Positions 7,321 to 14,362 of a stretch of DNA of 16,964 nucleotides are shown here, piece by piece. The notes under the pieces were generated by a model. The model did no database searches, was not told the DNA's origin, and saw nothing but the letters and a program-made list of their open reading frames with translations. The translations under genes and the position numbers were made by a program. The stretch comes from JBFMHD01 sp040752395 [NCBI: Candidatus Hydrogenedentota bacterium] (lineage in GTDB: Bacteria; JBFMHD01): positions 1 through 16,964 of the forward strand of contig JBFMHD010000032.1 of the NCBI GenBank assembly GCA_040752395.1, given 5' to 3'. Every line of letters begins with the position of its first letter. Within the stretch, counting starts at the first letter, position 1.

Positions 7321-7807
7321 TATTTATCCTTTCAATTTCTTTTAAATTCCTGATATCTATTAAATCCTGGGGTCGCGAAGCCATTAGTTTCAATTTAATA
7401 AGATGTTTGATGCTGATTACAGGGACACGCATATTGGCAATCTTTACTCTCTTCAACTCTTTTTCAATTTTAGAAAATTTTATCGGCTCAGTTATAAACA
7501 TATCTACCAGTTTTAAATGGTCCTTAAGATGAAAAAAAGAAAAAACCACCATCCCCTTTTTATCAATCCACTCCCTACGTTTCTGTTTGTCAATAAATTC
7601 TTCTTTTTTTACAGGTACTTTTGGACGATACCCCAGTTCATACATAATATCAAAAAATTTATTCAGGTTTTGATCGTTCAGCTTTACTATCAGATCAAGG
7701 TCGACGGTAAATCTCGTATACCCGTGCAAAACAACAGCAACTCCTCCTGCCACAGCATATTTTATCTTATTTTTATTCAGTGACTTAAAGATGTCTTCGT
7801 ATATCAT
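7313..7807 (-). CDS. MNT/AbiEii-type nucleotidyltransferase
   Basis: This 164-residue protein has the polymerase-beta nucleotidyltransferase core: VAGGVAVVLHGYTRFTVDLD (19-38) with the Gly-Gly turn (G21-G22), the H-G-x-x-R segment and the metal-binding pair D36/D38. A helical region follows, then VISIKHLIKLKLMASRPQDL near the C-terminus, a feature of AbiEii/DUF6036-like proteins in which a lysine-rich helix precedes a final R-x-x-D-L. Such proteins often act as the toxin of type IV-like pairs or as orphan NMP/tRNA transferases; the target here is unknown. No Shine-Dalgarno is visible, and TATAAT (7818-7813) ends only 5 nt before the ATG, so a leaderless mRNA is possible. The gene is divergent from glnE. 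Confidence 0.82.
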   Translation of the reverse strand: MIYEDIFKSLNKNKIKYAVAGGVAVVLHGYTRFTVDLDLIVKLNDQNLNKFFDIMYELGYRPKVPVKKEEFIDKQKRREWIDKKGMVVFSFFHLKDHLKLVDMFITEPIKFSKIEKELKRVKIANMRVPVISIKHLIKLKLMASRPQDLIDIRNLKEIERINNE

Positions 7808-7838
7808 ATAAAATTATAGACAATATGGCATGATCGGC

Positions 7839-7863
7839 ACTCTATAAAAATATATTATAGAGT
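7839..7863. promoter_or_regulatory. Perfect palindrome upstream of the nucleotidyltransferase
   Basis: ACTCTATAA (7839-7847) and TTATAGAGT (7855-7863) are perfect 9-bp inverted repeats around 7 nt. The minus-strand reading contains TATAAT (7859-7854), so the palindrome overlaps a possible -10. Centred about 45 bp upstream of the start, it is well placed for an operator in an autoregulated module. The -35 is unconvincing (GTGACA at 7887-7882 fits only a 15-nt spacer to GATACT). Confidence 0.4.
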
Positions 7864-7891
7864 ATCAAAAATATCTAATGATGTCACGCCT

Positions 7892-8002
7892 ATGAGTATA
7901 ATACGGTATGTTGGTATGGATGTCCACAAAAATTTTATTTTACAGAGGGATACCTGCCAACATTGTGACCCCTATTCGATATTGAGCCAATGGTCTTTTT
8001 AG
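7892..8002 (+). pseudogene. N-terminal relic of an IS110-family transposase
   Basis: An ATG-started frame reads MSIIRYVGMDVHKNFI before losing resemblance and stopping at 8000-8002. The segment YVGMDVHK is the hallmark N-terminus of IS110/IS1111-type DEDD transposases, with the first catalytic Asp in GMDVHK. The full enzyme is about 300-400 residues, so only the first 16 or so remain. The remainder (ILQRDTCQHCDPYS) is unrelated. ATGTTGG (7908-7914) and CCAACAT (7957-7963) form an inverted repeat within the relic. It lies between the nucleotidyltransferase promoter region and glnE. Confidence 0.55.
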
Positions 8003-8016
8003 TAAAAGAGTTTGAA

Positions 8017-8037
8017 AAACCTGAACCGTCCCTGTTT
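8017..8037. repeat. Second copy of the 21-bp dispersed repeat
   Basis: AAACCTGAACCGTCCCTGTT starts this copy; it matches 7005-7025 at 19 of 21 positions in direct orientation. It ends 53 bp upstream of the glnE start. Confidence 0.6.
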
Positions 8038-8090
8038 TTCGCCGGTTTTTGCTTGATTAGATATGTGGTAATAATTAAAATATAAAGTAT

Positions 8091-11036
8091 ATGAACAATA
8101 TAGGTACTGCGATCAGTAATGAGATATTTAAATTAATCAAAGATACTAATATCTCATCACCTCAATTAGCTGAGAAGAATTTAATCTCTATAGTTAATAA
8201 AGAAGAGTATGTACCATATTTTTTAGAAATTATTGACGTTTTAATTAGCGGTCTTAAATCAGCGGGTGATCCTGATAGAGTTCTTTGTAGTCTTGAAAGA
8301 TTTTTTTGCAATGCAAACGACCACATATATCTTTTTAGAAAATTTATAGAAGAACCCCATCTGTTAAAAAAGCTTGTGGTCCTGATTGATAACAGCATTT
8401 TCTTATCTGAATATCTTATAAAATATCCTATGCTGTTCTTTGAATATACTAAAAAAAATATCTTTACTGATAAAATCAGTGTTGATTACTTAAATGCAGA
8501 TTTTGAAAAGATTGAGAAATCAGGTATCTTTCTAAAAGATTTAATCTGTTTTCACCATAATACACTTTTTCATATAATCTATCGTCATCTTATCCTTGGC
8601 ATTTCTTTACAGGAGTATACAGAAGAGTTATCAGAGCTTGCCGGGTTTGTTATTAACAGGGTTTATAATCAATCGTTACAGGATTTAATTAATACTTACG
8701 GTACGCCGTCAAATAATTCTCAACTTATTATTATAGGTGTTGGAAAATTAGGTGGGATGGAATTAAACTATAGTTCTGATATTGATTTAATCTTTTTTTA
8801 TACAGAGGATGGGTATACAGAAACAGAGACTCAGCTCAAACAATTAACGAATAATGAATTTTTTTCTCGTCTCACAGATACAATTATCAAAACACTTGGA
8901 GCAAAGACAGAGGACGGGTGGTTATATCGGGTTGATATCCGGCTTCGGCCAGATGGCGAGACTGGTCCTTTATGTTTAGGTCTTGATGCGGCTTTAACTT
9001 ATTATTCTACGCGTTCAGCTTTCTTTGAGAAACAGGCTATGACAAAAGCAAGAGTTATTGCAGGTGATTTTAATAAGGGAAACGAATTTTTGGTTGGTAT
9101 AAAAAAACTGTTTTTTCCGCGTCACGGCGAGGATACTATACTTAACGATATTTATACAATGAAATCAAAGATAAATGCTGAACTCGGGAATATTACTGAA
9201 CTTACTTTTAATGTCAAACTTGGTTATGGCGGTATAAGGGAGATAGAATTTATTGTTCAGGCTTTGTTAATTTTAAATCTTGGTTCTTTCCCTCATATTC
9301 TCAACATCAATACTCTACAATCATTAACAAATTTAAGAGATGCCAGGATAATATCTAATGTTGAATTCGAGTTACTATTTAATTCTTATATTTTTTTACG
9401 CGAACTTGAACACAGTCTCCAGCTGCTTTCATTCAGACAGACTCATACTCTACCAGTTGATGAGAGGACCCTTGAGCAAATCGCAAAACGGCTTGGATAT
9501 AAAAATTTTAAGGATTTACTCAATAGATTTATGAAAACAACAGAGATGGTCCACCAGCTATATACAGATAAAATAAAAATACCGGCTTCGTTACAGTCGG
9601 ATTTAAAACTACTTCTTGAAAATATCGACATAATAAAGAAAAAAAATATTCTCGAAAGATACAAATTATTTGACTATAAAAAGGCATTGCAAGACTTATA
9701 TTATATTCAGTATGGCCATAAAAAAAGCCCTATCTATGAAGTCTCCACTGAAAAATTTATAGGTTTTTTGCCATCATTATTATCTTCAGTTTCAACAAAA
9801 TTTAACCCTTCCTTTACACTCTCAGCTATCGAACAAATATTTAATAATTTTACAGCAAAAGGTATGTTGTTTGATCTGCTTTCAAAGAACGAATTTCTTA
9901 TGTATTTGTTCTCCGAGATAGCATCAAAAAGTGAAATGCTGTCAAGCTATCTGGTAAAATATCCGGCGCTTTTTGATATACTTGTTGATTTTGATGAATT
10001 ATTTAAATCTGTAAATGATGAGAGTTTTGATGATACAGTTCACACCCATTTACTTAATTATAAAATAGAAAAACATTTTAAAACAGGTGTTCAGTATATT
10101 CTCGGTATTAACAATGTTTCTTCAACTCTATTGAACTATACTAAAATTGCTGATAATATATTGAGTGTTTTAACCAGATATTTTTATAGCAAAGAAGAGA
10201 GTGGATATTTCCTTGCATCTTTAGGAAAACTTGGTTCCTGTGAACTTGGCATCGCCTCTGATCTCGATTTATTATTTATACATAACGATGAAATCTCTGA
10301 ACCACTAACTAAAGCTACAAAACTTCTCAATTTTTTAAGTGAATCGACCCCTTCTGGAAAACTCTATAGAGTTGATGCCCGGCTCAGACCCGAAGGCGAA
10401 AAATCACCTATCTCAATACACATAAACCACTGTCTTCAATATTATCTCGATCGAGCCCGAGACTGGGAAAAACTTGCTATGACAAGACTGAGATATATAA
10501 GTGGTGATAAAAAATTGTTTGGGCTCTTTCAAAGTAAAGTATCTGAATTCGTATACGGCTCTACTCCGCCACCACCTTCAAACATTCTTGAAATGAAAAA
10601 AAATATCGAAATATCGCATAAAGATAAAAATGATTTCAAACATAATGAAGGTGGATTGATGGAAATAGAGATGCTTTTACAACTTATTAATATTCATCTT
10701 GGTAAAATAGATACTAATGTAAGATATGCCCCACCTCTTATTACACTTGAAAATTCTGTCACGCACGAGATAATCTCTCTCCAAGAATCCTTCACAATCA
10801 GAGAAGCATATATTTTATATAGAAGTATAGAAACAGGTCTAAATCTTATAGGACTCCAAAAAACAAATATATTCCCCACAAATAAAGAAATCTTAACTAA
10901 ATTATATTATACATTGCAGGATAATATGAAATTTGCAATAAATCAGAACGAATTTCTAAATTATATGGCTACTATCAGAGCAAAAATAAGAAAAATATTT
11001 AACAGCATTATTTATAGACTGAGCCCGCAGTCATAG
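8091..11036 (+). CDS. glnE: Glutamine synthetase adenylyltransferase / adenylyl-removing enzyme GlnE
   Basis: This 981-residue protein (E. coli GlnE has 946) carries two nucleotidyltransferase halves joined by helical regions. The N-terminal (deadenylylating) half has GVGKLGG (216-222), SDID (229-232), YRVDIRLRPDG (279-289) and GYGGIREIEF (378-387). The C-terminal (adenylylating) half has LGKLGS (711-716), SDLD (723-726), YRVDARLRPEG (759-769) and GGLMEIEML (854-862). GlnE attaches AMP to, and removes it from, a tyrosine of glutamine synthetase under PII and glutamine control. Metal-binding Asp pairs are present in both halves, so both activities look intact. No clear Shine-Dalgarno precedes the ATG. 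glnB lies beyond the accessory patch, and glnA is not in the window. Confidence 0.95.
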   Translation: MNNIGTAISNEIFKLIKDTNISSPQLAEKNLISIVNKEEYVPYFLEIIDVLISGLKSAGDPDRVLCSLERFFCNANDHIYLFRKFIEEPHLLKKLVVLIDNSIFLSEYLIKYPMLFFEYTKKNIFTDKISVDYLNADFEKIEKSGIFLKDLICFHHNTLFHIIYRHLILGISLQEYTEELSELAGFVINRVYNQSLQDLINTYGTPSNNSQLIIIGVGKLGGMELNYSSDIDLIFFYTEDGYTETETQLKQLTNNEFFSRLTDTIIKTLGAKTEDGWLYRVDIRLRPDGETGPLCLGLDAALTYYSTRSAFFEKQAMTKARVIAGDFNKGNEFLVGIKKLFFPRHGEDTILNDIYTMKSKINAELGNITELTFNVKLGYGGIREIEFIVQALLILNLGSFPHILNINTLQSLTNLRDARIISNVEFELLFNSYIFLRELEHSLQLLSFRQTHTLPVDERTLEQIAKRLGYKNFKDLLNRFMKTTEMVHQLYTDKIKIPASLQSDLKLLLENIDIIKKKNILERYKLFDYKKALQDLYYIQYGHKKSPIYEVSTEKFIGFLPSLLSSVSTKFNPSFTLSAIEQIFNNFTAKGMLFDLLSKNEFLMYLFSEIASKSEMLSSYLVKYPALFDILVDFDELFKSVNDESFDDTVHTHLLNYKIEKHFKTGVQYILGINNVSSTLLNYTKIADNILSVLTRYFYSKEESGYFLASLGKLGSCELGIASDLDLLFIHNDEISEPLTKATKLLNFLSESTPSGKLYRVDARLRPEGEKSPISIHINHCLQYYLDRARDWEKLAMTRLRYISGDKKLFGLFQSKVSEFVYGSTPPPPSNILEMKKNIEISHKDKNDFKHNEGGLMEIEMLLQLINIHLGKIDTNVRYAPPLITLENSVTHEIISLQESFTIREAYILYRSIETGLNLIGLQKTNIFPTNKEILTKLYYTLQDNMKFAINQNEFLNYMATIRAKIRKIFNSIIYRLSPQS

Positions 11037-11126
11037 ATGATATAATAGAAGCAAGATATTCCGGTTTTAAAATTCTTTACAAAATCTGTTATTTTTTGTT
11101 TTAATTATCTCGTTTTCATAAGCATC

Positions 11127-11196
11127 TTTTGCGCTCTACACTATTGGGTTCTTGGGTTCTTGCGTTATTGGGTTATTGCGTTTTTGCGCTCTACAC
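11127..11196 (+). repeat. Octanucleotide array between 15-bp direct repeats
   Basis: TTTTGCGCTCTACAC occurs at 11127-11141 and 11182-11196. Between them run in-phase 8-mers: TTGGGTTC (11144), TTGGGTTC (11152), TTGCGTTA (11160), TTGGGTTA (11168), TTGCGTTT (11176) and TTGCGCTC (11184, which opens the second flank). A shorter version of the array lies reversed at 16916-16964. The downstream AATATATGAAAAAGATAGG resembles the dapB leader near 5600-5620 (reverse complement). The preceding 11037-11126 holds only AT-rich DNA with a T-rich stretch; no clear terminator. Confidence 0.8.
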
Positions 11197-11210
11197 AATA
11201 TATGAAAAAG

Positions 11211-11281
11211 ATAGGAGTTAGGAGTTAGAAGTTTGTAATAATAGCTCCGAACTCCGAACTTCGAAGTTCTTTCAAAGGGGG
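11211..11281 (+). repeat. Heptanucleotide tracts and ribosome-binding region upstream of asd
   Basis: Two short tandem heptad runs are visible: GGAGTTA (11214), GGAGTTA (11221), GAAGTTT (11228); and CTCCGAA (11245), CTCCGAA (11252), CTTCGAA (11259). They end in GTTCTTTCAAAGGGGG (11266-11281), a diverged relative of the GTTTTTCAGAGGAG block that precedes dapB and the FecR gene, and supply the asd ribosome-binding purines. Confidence 0.7.
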
Positions 11282-11293
11282 TTGATAACTGCT

Positions 11294-12376
11294 ATGGATA
11301 AATTAAGAGTTGGTGTTATTGGTGCCACAGGTATGGTTGGCCAGAGGTTTGTTACCCTGCTTGAAAACCATCCCTGGTTTGATACTGTATTAGTTGCTGC
11401 AAGTGCTTCATCAGCGGGTAAAACCTATGAAGATGCGGTAGCTGGCCGCTGGACCATAAATAAACCAATCCCATCCCTTATTGCTAAACTTATTGTTTAT
11501 AACGCACAGGAGATAGCTGATATCGCTCAAAAGGTCGATTTTGTATTCTGTGCCGTAGATATGTCTAAAGACGAAATTTTAAAATTAGAAGAAAATTATG
11601 CTAAAGCAGAGGTACCAGTGGTATCTAATAACTCGGCACATCGTGGAACTATGGATGTCCCTATGATGATACCTGAGATTAATAGTTCTCATACTGCAAT
11701 TATAAATAAACAAAAAGAACGTCTTGGAACAAAAAGAGGGTTTATTGCGGTAAAACCGAACTGTTCTTTACAGAGTTATACGCCAGCGATACATCCATTG
11801 ATTGACTTTGAACCAACGGATATTATCGTCGCTACTTATCAAGCGATTTCAGGTGCAGGTAAAACTTTTGAGACCTGGGCTGAAATGATAGATAATGTTA
11901 TCCCTTTTATAAAAGGTGAGGAAGAGAAAAGTGAACAGGAGCCTATGAAGATCTGGGGTAGAATTGAGGGAGACCGAATCATAAACGCTACTTCACCAAA
12001 AATATCAGCTCAATGCATCCGTGTCCCTGTTACTGATGGCCATCTTGCCGCAGTTTCCGTAAAATTTAAGAAGAAACCAAAAAAAGAAGATATAATTTCA
12101 AGATGGAAGTCTTTTGAAGGCGAACCCCAAAAATTAAATCTCCCTTTAGCTCCAAAACCGTTCTTAACATATTTCGAGGAAGATATCAGACCACAAACAA
12201 AACTTGATAGAGATATCAGCAACGGCATGGGTATAGCTATCGGACGATTAAGAGAAGATAAAATCTTCGATTATAGGTTTGTATGTCTATCTCATAATAC
12301 TATTCGGGGGGCAGCAGGTGGTGCTATACTTATTGCTGAACTTTTATTCAAACAGGGATACCTTGGTAGAAGATAG
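11294..12376 (+). CDS. asd: Aspartate-semialdehyde dehydrogenase (archaeal/fungal-type)
   Basis: This 360-residue enzyme reduces aspartyl phosphate to aspartate semialdehyde, the branch-point to lysine/DAP, threonine and methionine. It has the NADP-binding [10 protein letters not shown] (10-19), the catalytic cysteine in KPNCSLQS (C157), SGAGK (186-190) and the catalytic histidine in RVPVTDGH (H250). The early [13 protein letters not shown] and AASxxSAGK segments fit the archaeal/fungal-like subfamily rather than the E. coli-type one. ATG at 11294 gives the usual N-terminus; an in-frame TTG at 11282 touches the GGGGG and is unlikely. The stop codon lies in the first unit of a heptad tract, so the last residues (GRR) may derive from repeat DNA. 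It follows glnE after 257 bp and is not clustered with dapB. Confidence 0.94.
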   Translation: MDKLRVGVIGATGMVGQRFVTLLENHPWFDTVLVAASASSAGKTYEDAVAGRWTINKPIPSLIAKLIVYNAQEIADIAQKVDFVFCAVDMSKDEILKLEENYAKAEVPVVSNNSAHRGTMDVPMMIPEINSSHTAIINKQKERLGTKRGFIAVKPNCSLQSYTPAIHPLIDFEPTDIIVATYQAISGAGKTFETWAEMIDNVIPFIKGEEEKSEQEPMKIWGRIEGDRIINATSPKISAQCIRVPVTDGHLAAVSVKFKKKPKKEDIISRWKSFEGEPQKLNLPLAPKPFLTYFEEDIRPQTKLDRDISNGMGIAIGRLREDKIFDYRFVCLSHNTIRGAAGGAILIAELLFKQGYLGRR

Positions 12377-12440
12377 AAGACAGAATACAGAAGACAGAAA
12401 ATAAGAAATGAGAAATAAGAAGTAAAAAGTGAAAAGTATC
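12371..12440 (+). repeat. Ten-unit degenerate heptanucleotide tract downstream of asd
   Basis: Ten contiguous 7-mers run in one register from 12371 to 12440: AGATAGA, AGACAGA, ATACAGA, AGACAGA, AAATAAG, AAATGAG, AAATAAG, AAGTAAA, AAGTGAA, AAGTATC. The strand is nearly pyrimidine-free. The asd stop codon (12374-12376) lies in the first unit. The tract fills most of the 108-bp spacer before the cyclase-like gene. Confidence 0.85.
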
Positions 12441-12484
12441 AGAAAAATGGATGGAAAGCAAGATTAAAGGTTGCTGGATTTTAA

Positions 12485-14203
12485 ATGGTACAAAATACTG
12501 AAAATATAGCAGAAACAATCCGTAAAAATGTAATACTGAGTTATAAAGAGATACAGGAGATTCTGGATAATTTGAATTCAAAGACTGATGATAATTGTCC
12601 CTATGGGATTGTAGATTATAAAGCAAGTGATAAAAAAAACATTTTATCAGTATTTATTATGGGTACAGCAGGGACCAAAGATTTCAAAAGTATAACAACA
12701 AGACTGAAAAAAGATGAGAAATATTCTGATTTTGATATCTGGGTTATTTTAAAAGATAATCTATATACCAGTTCTTCTTTAAATCTTTTAAAAAATAAAA
12801 CAGATAATTTAATAAAGAAATTAAATTCACCTTATCCTATAACATTCTGGTTTATATCTGAGAGTAGTTATCGCGACTGGAGTTTTTTTGAATTCGGTAG
12901 TGAAGAGAGCTACCTTGGTCTTGCATCGAACCATTTAAAAGATTACTTCCTCTCAACAAAAACACTTATTGCTGGAAAAGAGATCTTTTCACACACTGTT
13001 TCAGAGATCCCGCCACAGGAAGGATATGAATTGTCTATTATCTCGCTTATGCAGGCATATAAAGGTAACCCGGCTAAAGCTGCTCTTAGAGCTGCGCTCG
13101 GACTTCTTATAGCAAGTCAGTCTATAAATCCGATCTCCGAAATTATGGAGAAGGAAGCTGAAAAAAATTTTAGTCCTGAAATGTCAAGATATGAATTGAT
13201 TAAAATCAGCGAAAAGCTACCAACGGTTTATGATATAATTTTTTCAAAGATTCTTGAAAAAGAAGGAAGCCTCTTTACAGCTCCAGAGGTAACTCTTTTA
13301 CATAACTGTTATAAACTTAAAAGCGGATTAGACAGTACAGAGGTGCAAAAACTTTTTTCTTCTAAAAATCCGAGTGATATAACGCTGCAAAAAAAATTCA
13401 TTGAGAATACGTTAAATTTCATTACTCAGATGCAGATGAAACTTAAAGATAGATACCTTTATTTTTTAAAAGGGTTTGATAAAAATATAGTAATCAAAAA
13501 ATTAACAGATTTAAAAATTTATACGCGAATGCTCCTCTCATGGGAATCAAGACATATAATTAATGATTTAATAAAAAATATACGCCTTCATTCTATATTC
13601 ATCGAACAGGATAAAGACGATAATTTTATCATCCAGTATCTTTATCAAGAAGGAATATATATAAATTCAAAATATCAAGATTTATTCGATGCTTTAAGCG
13701 AAATAGCAAGGGTTAAAGATGTTCTTAAATATATCCGATTTAAGGGTTCTGTGCTTCAAGCTGGCTATGATAGAAAATCCGCTCTCAGCTTACTTGAAAT
13801 ATTATCTAATTTTATATATACACCATCCTGCCATCCCACAATCTCATCGATGTATGACTATATACATTTAGATATTCCAGAACATATACTTATTATAAAG
13901 ACTGATGCTGGTTTTACTATGTTTTATAAATATCCTTACGGAAGAACAGGCAGATTAATGACTAATCTTTCAAAATATTTTTCTGATATCCAATCAATGT
14001 GTAATATCTTTTATGTTAAGATATTTAAACAGGGTTTAATTCAATCTGTAACTTTACCGCAGGTCACTATCCAGGCTACTGATTATACAGGATATAAAAA
14101 ATTAGCTAAAGAAATAGAAAGTGAATTTATTGAATATTTAAATATTTTAATGAGAGCTGATGAAATCGAAATAAAAATTAATTACTCGCTGAAAAATAAT
14201 TAA
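12485..14203 (+). CDS. Class I adenylate cyclase-like nucleotidyltransferase
   Basis: The N-terminal 300 residues of this 572-residue protein resemble the catalytic region of enterobacterial CyaA (848 residues). They show MGTAG (59-63), SDFDIWVIL (81-89) with metal-binding D82 and D84, a strand FWFISE (121-126) at the place of FFLIDE in CyaA, YKGNPAKAALRAALGL (192-207) matching the YKSIDSPYKAVLKTLLLEA segment, and LLHNCYKLKSGL (about 276-287) matching a RRCFYLKVCEKL segment. CyaA makes cAMP from ATP; whether this diverged, shorter protein does is unproven. The C-terminal half is unrecognised. GGA (12476-12478) precedes the ATG by 6 nt. It follows asd on the same strand and converges on the FecR gene. 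Confidence 0.6.
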   Translation: MVQNTENIAETIRKNVILSYKEIQEILDNLNSKTDDNCPYGIVDYKASDKKNILSVFIMGTAGTKDFKSITTRLKKDEKYSDFDIWVILKDNLYTSSSLNLLKNKTDNLIKKLNSPYPITFWFISESSYRDWSFFEFGSEESYLGLASNHLKDYFLSTKTLIAGKEIFSHTVSEIPPQEGYELSIISLMQAYKGNPAKAALRAALGLLIASQSINPISEIMEKEAEKNFSPEMSRYELIKISEKLPTVYDIIFSKILEKEGSLFTAPEVTLLHNCYKLKSGLDSTEVQKLFSSKNPSDITLQKKFIENTLNFITQMQMKLKDRYLYFLKGFDKNIVIKKLTDLKIYTRMLLSWESRHIINDLIKNIRLHSIFIEQDKDDNFIIQYLYQEGIYINSKYQDLFDALSEIARVKDVLKYIRFKGSVLQAGYDRKSALSLLEILSNFIYTPSCHPTISSMYDYIHLDIPEHILIIKTDAGFTMFYKYPYGRTGRLMTNLSKYFSDIQSMCNIFYVKIFKQGLIQSVTLPQVTIQATDYTGYKKLAKEIESEFIEYLNILMRADEIEIKINYSLKNN

Positions 14204-14258
14204 TAATGACCATCCTTTATTATAATTAAAGCTGATTAAACTCATCAATACTGATAGC

Positions 14259-14280
14259 AGCTTGTTTTAAAAGCTTTTTT
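14259..14280 (+). terminator. Weak intrinsic terminator after the cyclase-like gene
   Basis: AGCTT (14259-14263) and AAGCT (14271-14275) form a 5-bp stem followed by TTTTT, 56 bp after the stop codon at 14203. The stem is short and AT-rich, so efficiency is doubtful. Confidence 0.35.
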
Positions 14281-14310
14281 AATAAACCTATACCAGGTTC
14301 TTTAAAATGA

Positions 14311-14355
14311 TTATCCCGATACCATCCTTCAATATTAAGGATAATATCGGGATAA
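14311..14355. terminator. Long hairpin between convergent genes
   Basis: TTATCCCGATA (14311-14321) pairs perfectly with TATCGGGATAA (14345-14355). Inside, after a 2x2 internal loop, ATCCTT (14324-14329) pairs with AAGGAT (14337-14342) around CAATATT. The structure is symmetric, lies 8 bp after the FecR gene stop and about 108 bp after the cyclase-like gene stop, and probably ends or protects transcripts from both sides. U-tracts on either side are weak. Confidence 0.7.
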
Positions 14356-14362
14356 CGTTTAA

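Noticed and set aside
11037-11126. Terminator after glnE
   Set aside because: A T-rich stretch is present near 11090-11103 but I could not find a stable stem immediately before it.
11127-11196. Possible CRISPR-like array
   Set aside because: Units are contiguous 8-mers with no unique spacers, and no cas gene is nearby.
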